Made by a program: the position numbers and the translations under genes. 36,631 bases of DNA from positions 1 to 36,631 of the forward strand of contig NZ_JAHXPQ010000012.1 in the NCBI RefSeq assembly GCF_019391655.1, written 5' to 3'. Each line of letters opens with the position of its first letter. The stretch's first letter is position 1. This document shows, in pieces, positions 7,759 to 15,674 of the stretch. A model generated the notes under the pieces. That model was not told where the DNA came from. It saw only the letters and a program-made list of their open reading frames with translations, and made no database searches. The stretch comes from Mucilaginibacter rivuli (lineage in GTDB: Bacteria; Bacteroidota; Bacteroidia; Sphingobacteriales; Sphingobacteriaceae).

Positions 7759-8964
7759 ATGAGTTATAAATTTACCCGCGCCGTACTATTTATCATAGCC
7801 GCTCTGTTTTTCGAAAACGTGTTAGCGCAGGATAAACAAAACAGTATTGAATTTTCGCCGCACTATGGTATTGGCATGTTCTCGGGCGAGGGCAATACCA
7901 TCAATGGCAACTTTTATGGCGCAGAGGCAGTTTATCACCTTAACATGGCCAACAACAATGCCGATTGGGTGCGTATGTTCCATGTAAAAAACATTAGCGT
8001 CGCGGCATCGTACCACAAATTCGACCAAGCATATTTGCCTAAACAATCCGGCAGTCAAGGTATTTTAGGCAACGTATTCGGCTTGATTACCCGTCTGGAT
8101 ATTTCGCTGTTCAACATTGGCCAGGCCGATGTTCGCTTTACACCGGGCTTTGGTTTTGTATACGCTGCGCAAACTTATTACACCAATGGCAACCCGCTGA
8201 TAGGCAGCCACATTAACTTTGCAGCCCAGGCAGGGGTTAAGCTGGTTACGCCGGTATCGGCAACAACAAGGCTGTTAGCCGGTATTGACCTTTTCCACTA
8301 TAGCAACGCTGCCGTAAAGTTGCCCAACAATGGTGTAAACAGCATACAGGCATCTATTGGTATCGATCATGATATTGATAAAGCAGGCCCGGGTACTTCA
8401 AAAAGTAATGATACCTATCGCACCTTTGCCAAACATTCTTTTGAAATAAGCGCCAATATTGGCCGCCGGGGTTTATTTCAAACCAACACGGGCCTTCCTC
8501 CTGCCGATATCGAATACCAAAAACAGGCTACCTCCAAAATATATAAAAGCGGTTTATATGCAGGTTATACCTATCGCTTAAATCCGCTCATTGGTTTAAA
8601 ATTAGGGGCCGATGCTACTTACTATTATACCACGCTGGATACCGTGCAGGATGTACACCACTTTTACGCCACGTTCCAGGAGTTGGGCAGCAGTTATGAT
8701 AGCTGGCGCGTAGGTATCAGCACTGGGGCCGATATTAACCTTGGCCGTGTAGTATTTGGAGCCAATTACGTAAAATATCTGCATTTTAACAGCTATCAGG
8801 GCTTAAAGGGCTTTCACCCTAACCCGCCAAACTGGTCATGGAATTTTGGTTGCAAATACTTTATCACGCCATCATTCGCCATCGAAGCCAAACAATATCT
8901 GCACCGAACGGAGGCTGATTATGTGGGGATTGGGTTTTTGTATAGGTTAAAATTATCGGATTAA
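7759..8964 (+). CDS. PagL-like acyloxyacyl hydrolase (lipid A deacylase homologue)
   Basis: A 401-residue outer-membrane beta-barrel candidate with a signal peptide (cleavage near A23/Q24). The segment FHYSNAAVKLPNNGVNS (179-195) aligns with the active site of Pseudomonas PagL, which removes the 3-O acyl chain of lipid A. The His and Ser of the triad are H180 and S182. The position of the third residue, Glu in PagL, is N194 here. The protein is roughly twice the length of PagL. Residues 215-401 form a second strand-rich half ending in aromatic-rich strands (YVGIGFLYRL), as barrel proteins do. Activity is therefore uncertain. A weak promoter-like CATATTTG lies at 7732-7739. Confidence 0.75.
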   Translation: MSYKFTRAVLFIIAALFFENVLAQDKQNSIEFSPHYGIGMFSGEGNTINGNFYGAEAVYHLNMANNNADWVRMFHVKNISVAASYHKFDQAYLPKQSGSQGILGNVFGLITRLDISLFNIGQADVRFTPGFGFVYAAQTYYTNGNPLIGSHINFAAQAGVKLVTPVSATTRLLAGIDLFHYSNAAVKLPNNGVNSIQASIGIDHDIDKAGPGTSKSNDTYRTFAKHSFEISANIGRRGLFQTNTGLPPADIEYQKQATSKIYKSGLYAGYTYRLNPLIGLKLGADATYYYTTLDTVQDVHHFYATFQELGSSYDSWRVGISTGADINLGRVVFGANYVKYLHFNSYQGLKGFHPNPPNWSWNFGCKYFITPSFAIEAKQYLHRTEADYVGIGFLYRLKLSD

Positions 8965-9039
8965 TGTGTAGATGTAAAATGTGATGAAGGGCATGTTTAA
9001 TCTGCATCTTCCATCTTACCTTTGCCATCTTACATCATC
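8964..9039. repeat. Heptamer repeat, inverted pair (array A)
   Basis: Left part 8964-8984: ATGTGTA, GATGTAA, AATGTGA. Right part 9005-9039: CATCTTC, CATCTTA, CCTTTGC, CATCTTA, CATCATC, each exactly seven bases. The right units are reverse complements of the left type (GATGTAA versus TTACATC), so the two halves can pair. It fills the gap between the PagL-like gene and the globin start at 9044. The same unit recurs at 18415-18449. Confidence 0.65.
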
Positions 9040-9043
9040 ACCC

Positions 9044-9421
9044 ATGCTTCCCGACATCACCACCCGCGCCCATATAGAAAACCTGTTCACCCAATTTTAT
9101 CAGCAGGCTTTCGCCGACCCCGTTATCGGCTATATTTTTACAGATGTTACTCACCTTGATCTTATAAAGCACATGCCCGTTATCGCCAACTTTTGGGAAG
9201 ACATGTTGCTTACATCGCACAATTACTTTGGCAATCCCATGAAAGTGCACCAACAGATAGATCAGCTTTCGCGCTTAACACCGGAGCATTTTGCACGCTG
9301 GCTGCAACTTTGGGAGCAAACTATTGATGCGAACTTCAAGGGCGAAACAGCAGACATGGCGAAACAACGTGCCCACGGCATCGCTAAAATAATGATGGCG
9401 AAAATTGAAATGGCAAGGTAA
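9044..9421 (+). CDS. Group III truncated haemoglobin
   Basis: A 125-residue 2-on-2 globin, cytosolic, binding haem. The group III pattern is visible: PVIGYIF, HMPVIANFWEDMLL, YFGNPMKVHQQI, then LTPEHFARWLQLW. H69 in GNPMKVH is the likely proximal ligand; H82 is a second conserved histidine. Group III globins are linked to oxygen and nitric oxide chemistry, but the reaction here is not readable. The start is the ATG at 9044 (MLPDITTRAHIENLF). The frame is open back to 8981, but that extension is only translated heptamer repeat. Confidence 0.88.
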   Translation: MLPDITTRAHIENLFTQFYQQAFADPVIGYIFTDVTHLDLIKHMPVIANFWEDMLLTSHNYFGNPMKVHQQIDQLSRLTPEHFARWLQLWEQTIDANFKGETADMAKQRAHGIAKIMMAKIEMAR

Positions 9422-9449
9422 ATACCTACATTGCAGTACATATTACCTC

Positions 9450-10049
9450 ATGCTAAAAAAATCACTTTTATTCATGTACCTGTCGTTGATGGCCGGCATT
9501 GCATTTGGCCAGGTAAAAATCGACTCTGTGCTACAGAAAAAAATAACCGCGATGTTTATTGAAGATCAAAAATGGCGGAAAGAATCAATTAAACTGAACA
9601 GGCATGAACCATCTGATTACAACAGGGAAACCATTGACAAAAACTGGGCGCTTACTGATAGCCTGAACTTAATAGATGTTAAACGGATAATTAACAAATA
9701 CGGGTATCCTGGTTTCAGCTTGGTTGGAGAAAGAGTAAGCAACCGTTTTTGGGCAATAGTACAACATTGTGATGATGATGTAGCTTTCCAGGAAAAGGTA
9801 TTGGCACTAATGGACAACGAGGTAAACAAGCATAATGCATCTGCCGAAAACTACGCTTATTTAAAAGACAGGGTATTATTAAATAAAGGGGGCAAACAAC
9901 TATTTGGTACCCAAGCCCGGTTTGACGAAAAACTCCACAAACACATCGCTCTACCTATTCAGGATTCTGCCCTGGTTGATATTCGCAGAAAAAAAATAGG
10001 TTTAGTTCCGCTAAAGGAATATTTAAAGGAAATGGACAGCCAGTATTAA
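9450..10049 (+). CDS. Secreted DUF6624-like protein
   Basis: A 199-residue protein with a signal peptide (MLKKSLLFMYLSLMAGIAFG, cleavage before Q). The remainder matches my memory of the DUF6624 family: INKYGYPGFSLVGERVSN, FWAIVQHCDDDVAFQEKVL, and AYLKDRVLLNKGGKQLFGTQ. No function is established for the family. The start at 9450 is chosen because the signal peptide begins there; the frame's earlier ATG at 9405 lies inside the globin gene. Its stop abuts the stop of the DinB gene on the other strand with no base between. Confidence 0.8.
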   Translation: MLKKSLLFMYLSLMAGIAFGQVKIDSVLQKKITAMFIEDQKWRKESIKLNRHEPSDYNRETIDKNWALTDSLNLIDVKRIINKYGYPGFSLVGERVSNRFWAIVQHCDDDVAFQEKVLALMDNEVNKHNASAENYAYLKDRVLLNKGGKQLFGTQARFDEKLHKHIALPIQDSALVDIRRKKIGLVPLKEYLKEMDSQY

Positions 10050-10589
10050 TTACTTATTATCCAAAAACTTTACCTGCCTAAAGTTTTTCGATTCCCCTTT
10101 GGGGATAGTAAGCGATTTCCAGCCCTCTCCTGCCATCATTTTGGCGAGCGTTACCATTTGCCCGATGTGATAAGGAATGTGCGCCAGCTGTCTGTTAATA
10201 GCTTCTATCACCGTATGTGCCTGTCCACGTATGTATACTGTGCGCAGCAAATCGGCATCGGTAAGTGGGTCTACCGCGTTAAAGAGGCATTGCCAGCCTT
10301 TGTTCCACAAGGCGGTAAGTTCTTCTTTTGATGCAATGGTATCTTCAAACTCATCATCACGGTCGCGCCAGTCTTTTTCTCCATCACTGGTTAAAAAGTC
10401 TGTCCATCGCGAAAGCGAGTTACCACTGATATGTTTTACAATAGTGGCAATACTGTTTGATCCGGCATCAAATTGCCAATGCAAGCCTTCCTCGGCAGTG
10501 CGTTCAAGCGCGGCATCGCCAAGGGTTTTATAATAACGAAAAAGCTTTTTTACATTTTCAAGGTAGTTGCTTCCGGCGTCGTCCATCAT
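10050..10589 (-). CDS. DinB-like four-helix protein (DUF1572 type)
   Basis: A 179-residue protein of the DinB/YfiT-like superfamily: four-helix bundles that bind a divalent metal with three histidines. The candidates are H53 (TIVKHISGN), H137 and H141 (RQLAHIPYHIGQMVTLAK). Members include bacillithiol-dependent transferases and DNA-damage-induced proteins of unknown activity. The C-terminal WKSLTIPKGESKNF is typical of the DUF1572 branch. Cytosolic. The start is the ATG at 10589, with a second ATG adjacent. A second, different DinB protein occurs at 31368-31808. Confidence 0.82.
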   Translation of the reverse strand: MMDDAGSNYLENVKKLFRYYKTLGDAALERTAEEGLHWQFDAGSNSIATIVKHISGNSLSRWTDFLTSDGEKDWRDRDDEFEDTIASKEELTALWNKGWQCLFNAVDPLTDADLLRTVYIRGQAHTVIEAINRQLAHIPYHIGQMVTLAKMMAGEGWKSLTIPKGESKNFRQVKFLDNK

Positions 10590-10630
10590 TTAGTTTCTGA
10601 TATATAAAACTATAGAAATGGCTGATAAAA

Positions 10631-10658
10631 ACAAAAGGCCCTATATAGGGCCTTTTGT
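10631..10658 (-). terminator. Terminator of the small secreted protein gene
   Basis: Perfect 13-base arms (ACAAAAGGCCCTA and TAGGGCCTTTTGT) around a 2-base centre. It is adjacent to the stop codon at 10659, and on the minus strand it is followed by a T-rich run. Confidence 0.9.
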
Positions 10659-10868
10659 TTATGGTTTTGTAACAGTTGTATTTTTTTCAACTTTAACTAT
10701 GTGTTTCTTTTTAGTACCACTATAGTGTTTATGTTTACTAAACACGTTATGTATTTTTTGTGGAATAGTAGTAGTTTTTTTAACTTTTTCCTGGTCTTTT
10801 ACAACCTGCTGTGCGAATGCGCCAAATGTAAGGCCTGCAAACGCTAATAAAAACATTATCTTTTTCAT
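10659..10868 (-). CDS. Small basic secreted protein
   Basis: A 69-residue protein. Residues 1-19 form a clear signal peptide (MKKIMFLLAFAGLTFGAFA, then QQ). The mature part, about 50 residues, is rich in lysine, threonine and histidine (FSKHKHYSGTKKKHIVKVEK) with no cysteine. No family is recognised. It has its own strong terminator directly after the stop. In build it resembles the small secreted protein at 22533-22727, but clear sequence homology is not visible. Confidence 0.65.
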   Translation of the reverse strand: MKKIMFLLAFAGLTFGAFAQQVVKDQEKVKKTTTIPQKIHNVFSKHKHYSGTKKKHIVKVEKNTTVTKP

Positions 10869-11007
10869 AATTCTATTTAGTTTGTTGAATACAACTATTC
10901 AAATCATGTGCCGGTATACATTAATTAACTATAATGCCTAAAAAGCCAATTTTTAACTAAAACTAAATTATATTTCTTAAATAATGTATTTAATTTAATA
11001 CTCTTTT

Positions 11008-12051
11008 TCAACTAAAAAGGGCAAGCGCAACAATAAAGAACAAGGCTGTTATGCTAAATGTTATGGTATAGGTAATTGATAACATAAACATTTTCCAAAC
11101 TGTGCCCCAGCGGCTACGTTGGTAAACAACCCTTAACGACCGGTATATATACCATATTACCGCAACCATCACCAAAAAATCTACAATACCCTTAAAACCT
11201 ATTAAGGCTACCGGTAAAACCATTTTTATTAAAAATATAATGGTAAAAAACAGAAAAACGAAGCAATGCAGGTGAAAGGCATATATCAGGTGCTCCACAT
11301 AAAATTTATGGTTTCGCCAAAATGTAAACCTTAACAACATGGCAAACAAAGGCAAAAGTAAAAACATCATTTTAGGAGCATTGTGCTTAAACGATTCCAT
11401 TAAGCCCTCCCAGGCACCAACACCTTTTGCTTTCCAATCGTACTCCCGCTTTGCCACATAGTTCCCTATAAAACCATTACGTTTTTCGGGGGCAAGCTTT
11501 TTTTGCGACTCAAGGTATTGCTCATAAGTAGTATCCTTACCCGTGTCAAAAAAATTGGTGCGGGTGTTATTTTTCCGCTTTCCATGTATTGAATCGCTCC
11601 GCCTGTCCCGTTCAATATCCCTGGTTATCTCCTTTTTCCGTTTCTCAGGTATCCAACTGTTATTATTTATAACATTCTTTACGCTGTCAGCTTGTTCTTT
11701 AGTTAAGGGCTTGCCCGATATCTTGATGGCCTCATTATCTCCTTTACCGCTAAACAAAAGCAAAAAGAAAATCAAACTGATAAATATATACATCTTAATG
11801 GGGTGCAGGTATTGCGTGCGCCTGCCTTCCATGTACTCAATGGTGAGTTTACCTGGTTTAAAAAACAGCGGTTTGATGGTGTGAAAAAACTTCTCATCAA
11901 AATGGAAGTAATCGCCCACAATGTGTACAACAAGGTGGCCGAAATTTTCTTTTAGTTGCAGGTTCTCTTGTCCGCAAACATGGCAGTAGTGGCCCTGTAG
12001 CTCTGCCCCGCAGTTAAGGCAGTCTGTTTCATCACGAAAATGTTTCTTCAT
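11008..12051 (-). CDS. DUF3667 membrane protein with N-terminal zinc ribbon
   Basis: A 347-residue inner-membrane protein. Residues 11-26 form a zinc-ribbon-like knuckle (C11, C14, C23, C26 in CLNCGAELQGHYCHVCGQ). The DUF3667 core follows (FHTIKPLFFKPGKLTIEYME, GRRTQYLHPIKMYIF). Membrane segments lie at about 86-101, 226-242, 258-281, 288-303 and 320-346. A long charged loop (105-220) separates the first from the rest. The family is common in Bacteroidota and has no known function. The gene stands alone, with A+T-rich spacers on both sides. Confidence 0.85.
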   Translation of the reverse strand: MKKHFRDETDCLNCGAELQGHYCHVCGQENLQLKENFGHLVVHIVGDYFHFDEKFFHTIKPLFFKPGKLTIEYMEGRRTQYLHPIKMYIFISLIFFLLLFSGKGDNEAIKISGKPLTKEQADSVKNVINNNSWIPEKRKKEITRDIERDRRSDSIHGKRKNNTRTNFFDTGKDTTYEQYLESQKKLAPEKRNGFIGNYVAKREYDWKAKGVGAWEGLMESFKHNAPKMMFLLLPLFAMLLRFTFWRNHKFYVEHLIYAFHLHCFVFLFFTIIFLIKMVLPVALIGFKGIVDFLVMVAVIWYIYRSLRVVYQRSRWGTVWKMFMLSITYTITFSITALFFIVALALFS

Positions 12052-12153
12052 CTATCAATAAGGCAGTTTGTTTTGTAAAGATAAAAAAGAAGGCAAGAGA
12101 TGAAACAGGTTTCATTATTTTTTAAAGTTTTGCAAATATTGAGCGGGCTTAAA

Positions 12154-13176
12154 TCAATGCAAAATCTTAAACATTAACTCTTTCATCAACTCACCGTTAC
12201 CGGCGTTGGAGTCAACGCCTTTGCTTTTCAAGTCGTACTCACGCAACAGGCTGATAATGTGCATGGTTTTACCATAGTTAAAAGATCGGGCCGCCTGCTC
12301 ATAATCTTTCACAAAAAACGGGCTTACACCCAATTCGCGTGCAATGCTGTTCGGCGATTTATCGTTAGCGTAATGGTAGCGCAATACTTTAGTAAAATAG
12401 TTATTCAACGTACCCAAAACCACTACCAGTGGGTTGGCTTTTTGGTTAGCCTCAAAGTAATTGATAATGCGGTTAACCTTTACCGCGTCTTTACGGGCAA
12501 GCGCTGTTTGCAGCTCAAAAACATTATATTCTTTACTGATGCCGATATTATCCTGTATCTCTTTCGGGGTTATCTCCTGCCCGGAGTTTACGTTCAGCAT
12601 TAGTTTTTCCAGTTCGTTGGCAATTTTACTCAGATCGTTGCCCAGGTATTCGCCCAGCAACGCAGCTGCCTGCGGGCTAATGCGGTAGCCCTTCTCCTTT
12701 ACAAAATCTTCTATCCAACCGGGTACCTTATTATCATACAATGTGCCCGATTCAAACACAACGCCATTCTTATCAATGGCCTTGTAGGTTTTTTTGCGTT
12801 TATCAAACTTGCCGTACTTATAGCAAAAAACCAAAATGGTACTTGGCAGCGGTTTTTCAAGGTAACTCAACAGCGGGTCGATGGTTTTACTGTCATCACC
12901 CTCTTTACCCCATTTCATATCCTGCGCTTCCTTTACCATTACCACCTGGTAATCGGCCATCATGGGATAGCGTTTGGCGGCGTTCAGCACCGTCATTATA
13001 TCGGTATCCTTACCGTACAGCACGGTTTGGTTAAAGCCACGTTCAGCTTCGCTAAGCAGGTTATGCTCAACATAGCTGCCCAACATATCAATAAAATACG
13101 GCTCATCGCCATGCAGCAGGTACAGTGGCTTATACTTGCGGTTTTTAAGGTCTTTTAATATTTCGGGCGCGGTCAT
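12154..13176 (-). CDS. holA: DNA polymerase III subunit delta
   Basis: HolA opens the sliding clamp as part of the clamp-loader complex. The 340 residues match the family length. Features include the N-terminal KPLYLLHGDEPYFIDML (AAA-like domain I), an acidic middle region (LGEYLGNDLSKIANELEKLM), GISKEYNVFELQTALARKD, and the C-terminal collar helices (PNSIARELGVSPFFVKDYEQ). Cytosolic. The start is the ATG at 13176, nine bases from a heptamer-repeat array that fills the gap to the divergent HsdR_N-like gene. It is probably essential. Confidence 0.95.
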   Translation of the reverse strand: MTAPEILKDLKNRKYKPLYLLHGDEPYFIDMLGSYVEHNLLSEAERGFNQTVLYGKDTDIMTVLNAAKRYPMMADYQVVMVKEAQDMKWGKEGDDSKTIDPLLSYLEKPLPSTILVFCYKYGKFDKRKKTYKAIDKNGVVFESGTLYDNKVPGWIEDFVKEKGYRISPQAAALLGEYLGNDLSKIANELEKLMLNVNSGQEITPKEIQDNIGISKEYNVFELQTALARKDAVKVNRIINYFEANQKANPLVVVLGTLNNYFTKVLRYHYANDKSPNSIARELGVSPFFVKDYEQAARSFNYGKTMHIISLLREYDLKSKGVDSNAGNGELMKELMFKILH

Positions 13177-13185
13177 ACTTTAAGC

Positions 13186-13296
13186 CAAAAGTAAAAATTC
13201 AAAAGTCAAAAGCCGCTTTTGTGATGTATTTAGTTTCCACAATTTATGCAGGCGTTTTCTTACTTTTGACTTTTAACTTTTGACTTTTGACTTTAC
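13186..13296. repeat. Heptamer repeat, inverted pair between holA and the HsdR_N-like gene (array B)
   Basis: Left array 13186-13213: CAAAAGT, AAAAATT, CAAAAGT, CAAAAGC. Right array 13262-13289: ACTTTTG, ACTTTTA, ACTTTTG, ACTTTTG, then a partial unit. The right units are reverse complements of the left ones, with 48 bases between. The whole divergent promoter region is therefore occupied by the repeat, and the TTG start of the downstream gene (13287) lies in its last units. Confidence 0.75.
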
Positions 13297-13742
13297 TCCC
13301 ACTAAACCTTCCTCCTTATCCTTTTAAAATATCGGATAAAAACGGGCAACTGTTTTTGTTTGATGAGATACGGAAAAAAGAGGTGGTGCTTACGCCCGAG
13401 GAATGGGTACGTCAACATTTTATACAATTCCTGATAAAAGAAAGAGGTTACCCCCGCTCGCTCATTAAGCTGGAAGGTGGTTTAAAACTAAACCAACAAG
13501 CCAAACGTACTGATATTATATTATTTAACAACAAAGGCCAAAAAGTGTTATTGGTGGAATGTAAGGCCCCATCGGTAAAGATAACACAGCAGGTGTTTGA
13601 CCAGGTGGCACGTTACAACTGGGTGCACCGGGTGCCTGTACTGGCTGTTACCAATGGTTTACAGCACTACTATTGCAAAATAGATTTTGATAACAACCGT
13701 TTTGATTTTATGCCCGAACTGGAAAACTACATTCCGGGATAA
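13287..13742 (+). CDS. Stand-alone HsdR N-terminal-like nuclease-fold protein
   Basis: A 151-residue protein that resembles only the N-terminal nuclease domain of type I restriction HsdR subunits, without helicase motor or partners. The PD-(D/E)xK pattern is present: E63 (KLEGGL), D76 (KRTDIILF) and E91-x-K93 (LLVECKAP), followed by QQVFDQVARYNW. It may bind or cut nucleic acid, but no activity is known for such single-domain forms. The start is the TTG at 13287, because family members as I remember them begin just before LNLPPYPFKI and no ATG is available. The start codon overlaps a heptamer-repeat array. It ends flush with the stop of the kinase gene on the other strand. Confidence 0.75.
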   Translation: MTLLPLNLPPYPFKISDKNGQLFLFDEIRKKEVVLTPEEWVRQHFIQFLIKERGYPRSLIKLEGGLKLNQQAKRTDIILFNNKGQKVLLVECKAPSVKITQQVFDQVARYNWVHRVPVLAVTNGLQHYYCKIDFDNNRFDFMPELENYIPG

Positions 13743-15566
13743 TTATGCTTCCTGTGGTGTAACTAAAGTCAGCATTTTTTCTACTAATTCGTTCGGTTTA
13801 AATGGCTTAGAAACATAATCGTTCATGCCCGAATCATAAACCTTGTCTTTAATGTCAAACAAGGCCGATGCCGTAAGCGCTATAATAGGCACATTTGCTT
13901 TGCGCGGATCAGGCATCTTACGGATGATCTTTGATGCTTCAAAACCGTCCATTATCGGCATCTGGAGGTCCATCAATATAATATCGAAATTACCATATTG
14001 GAACAATTCAATAGCACGTTCACCATTTTCGGCTATAACAGGTGTGATACCCCATTTGGTAAACAGCTTTTTCATTAGCATTACGTTTACCGGATTATCT
14101 TCGGCAATTAAAACCTGCAGGTTTGCCAGTTTATAATCCACCCTATCCATATTGGTTAATACAACACGCGGTGTAGGCTGTGCCGCAGGTATGATCATCT
14201 CTGATGATACAGGCAACGTCATTAAAAAATAAAACTCCGAGCCAACACCCACTTCGCTCACCAGGCTGATGTTTACATTTTGTAGTTCAAGCAAACGTTT
14301 TACAATAGCCAAGCCAAGCCCGGTACCACCAAACTGGCGTGTTGTGGTAATGGATTCCTGGGTAAAAGGTTCAAAAATAGCGCTCACTTTTTCGGCCGAG
14401 ATACCAATACCTGTATCGCGTACCGAGAACTTAACAACTACCTCGTTCAACCTGTCTTGTGCACAGCTCACCTCAACTTTAATACCACCACGGGTAGTAA
14501 ACTTAATGGCGTTACTTACCAGGTTAAATATAATTTGTGATAAACGGGTCGGGTCGCCGATAACGTATCTTGATTTAAAGAAATCATCAACATGTAACTG
14601 AAAGTTAAGCCCCTTCTCGTTCGCTTTAAGCATTTGTCCGCCACAGATGTTGTTCATCAGTTCGTGCAGGTTAAACTTAATGCTTTCAAAAGCGATCTTA
14701 CCCGATTCGATCTTGTTAAAATCGAGCACGTCATTGATCAGCGTTAACAGGTTACCAGCCGAGAAGCGCAGTATCTCCAGGTTCTCTTTCTGGTCGGGCC
14801 GCGGACTTTCCATCATCAGCAAATTACTCATCCCGATAACGGCATTAAGCGGTGTACGTATCTCATGCGACATGGTCGATAAGAAATCAGACTGCACTTG
14901 AGATGACTGTTCTGATTTATGCATGGCTATTTCCAGCTTTTCATTCAGTTGTTTCTCTGTAGTGGCCAGTTCTTTTAATTGCTTGATATTTTTCAGGAAA
15001 GCACCATAAAAGTGTCCCTGTATAAACATGATAAGGATAAAGTTGAAAAACAACCCTACTATCATGGTGTAATTATCAATTTTTTCGGGCTTAATGCTGA
15101 GTAGGGTATTATTAAAGCTGCTGTACAATAAATAACCCATTACCGGCAGCAGGTTAGCCAACGAATAAATAGTACCCCACCTGGCACCCAACATATAAAA
15201 GCTATACAAAATGATCAGGATGATCAGTTGTATGATAATGATATTGATGCTCTGGAACGTTACGTAAACACTAAACAGCATAAAAAAGCTGCCTATAATT
15301 AATAAAGCGTGCGATATAAAAACAGTATCGGGTTTATAAGTAAAGAATTTAAAAAGGACAACAAACGCGCCCAGCAGAAAGTAAGCGCTTATCAGTTGAA
15401 TATCATCATGCAGGGTAATGGCATTGGGTAATATTACCACTATACCTACCATGGCAAGCAGCAAACCATAATACACCAATCGTATCCGTGCCTGGTCTAT
15501 AATAGATAGGCTATCGTCAAGGATATTTTTGATAGAGAAGTTAAAAAAGCTGATGAACTTGCTCAT
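13743..15566 (-). CDS. Membrane hybrid sensor histidine kinase with receiver domain
   Basis: A 607-residue two-component hybrid kinase. About six membrane segments lie within residues 31-187, with only short loops, so sensing is probably within the membrane. A coiled-coil linker spans 193-222. The HisKA domain has H234 (FLSTMSHEIRTPLNAVIGMS). The ATPase domain shows N348/N352 (IIFNLVSNAIKFT), DTGIGIS at 384-390 and FGGTGLGLAI at 412-421. The receiver domain (483-600) carries phosphoacceptor D533 (ILMDLQMPIMDG) and K587 (YVSKPFKP). There is no DNA-binding output domain and no neighbouring response regulator, so a phosphotransfer partner must lie elsewhere. Confidence 0.93.
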   Translation of the reverse strand: MSKFISFFNFSIKNILDDSLSIIDQARIRLVYYGLLLAMVGIVVILPNAITLHDDIQLISAYFLLGAFVVLFKFFTYKPDTVFISHALLIIGSFFMLFSVYVTFQSINIIIIQLIILIILYSFYMLGARWGTIYSLANLLPVMGYLLYSSFNNTLLSIKPEKIDNYTMIVGLFFNFILIMFIQGHFYGAFLKNIKQLKELATTEKQLNEKLEIAMHKSEQSSQVQSDFLSTMSHEIRTPLNAVIGMSNLLMMESPRPDQKENLEILRFSAGNLLTLINDVLDFNKIESGKIAFESIKFNLHELMNNICGGQMLKANEKGLNFQLHVDDFFKSRYVIGDPTRLSQIIFNLVSNAIKFTTRGGIKVEVSCAQDRLNEVVVKFSVRDTGIGISAEKVSAIFEPFTQESITTTRQFGGTGLGLAIVKRLLELQNVNISLVSEVGVGSEFYFLMTLPVSSEMIIPAAQPTPRVVLTNMDRVDYKLANLQVLIAEDNPVNVMLMKKLFTKWGITPVIAENGERAIELFQYGNFDIILMDLQMPIMDGFEASKIIRKMPDPRKANVPIIALTASALFDIKDKVYDSGMNDYVSKPFKPNELVEKMLTLVTPQEA

Positions 15567-15597
15567 TAATCAATTGATAGTTAAATAATACGGTAGC

Positions 15598-15628
15598 TAA
15601 AGATAATTAAAAATCAATAATTCATCAA
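15598..15628 (-). promoter_or_regulatory. Candidate promoter of the hybrid kinase
   Basis: On the minus strand, a TTG (15628-15626) and TATCTTTA (15605-15598) stand 20 bases apart. This is the same spacing as the two clearer promoters in the window. The -7 box differs from TAnnTTTG at the last base only. The box ends 31 bases before the kinase start codon. Confidence 0.4.
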
Positions 15629-15674
15629 TGCACACGGTGGCACAAATAAACTATTGCATCCAATTAGCTTGCAA

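Noticed and set aside
8981..9043. Longer N-terminus for the globin
   Set aside because: The extra residues are a translation of the heptamer array and do not belong to the globin fold.
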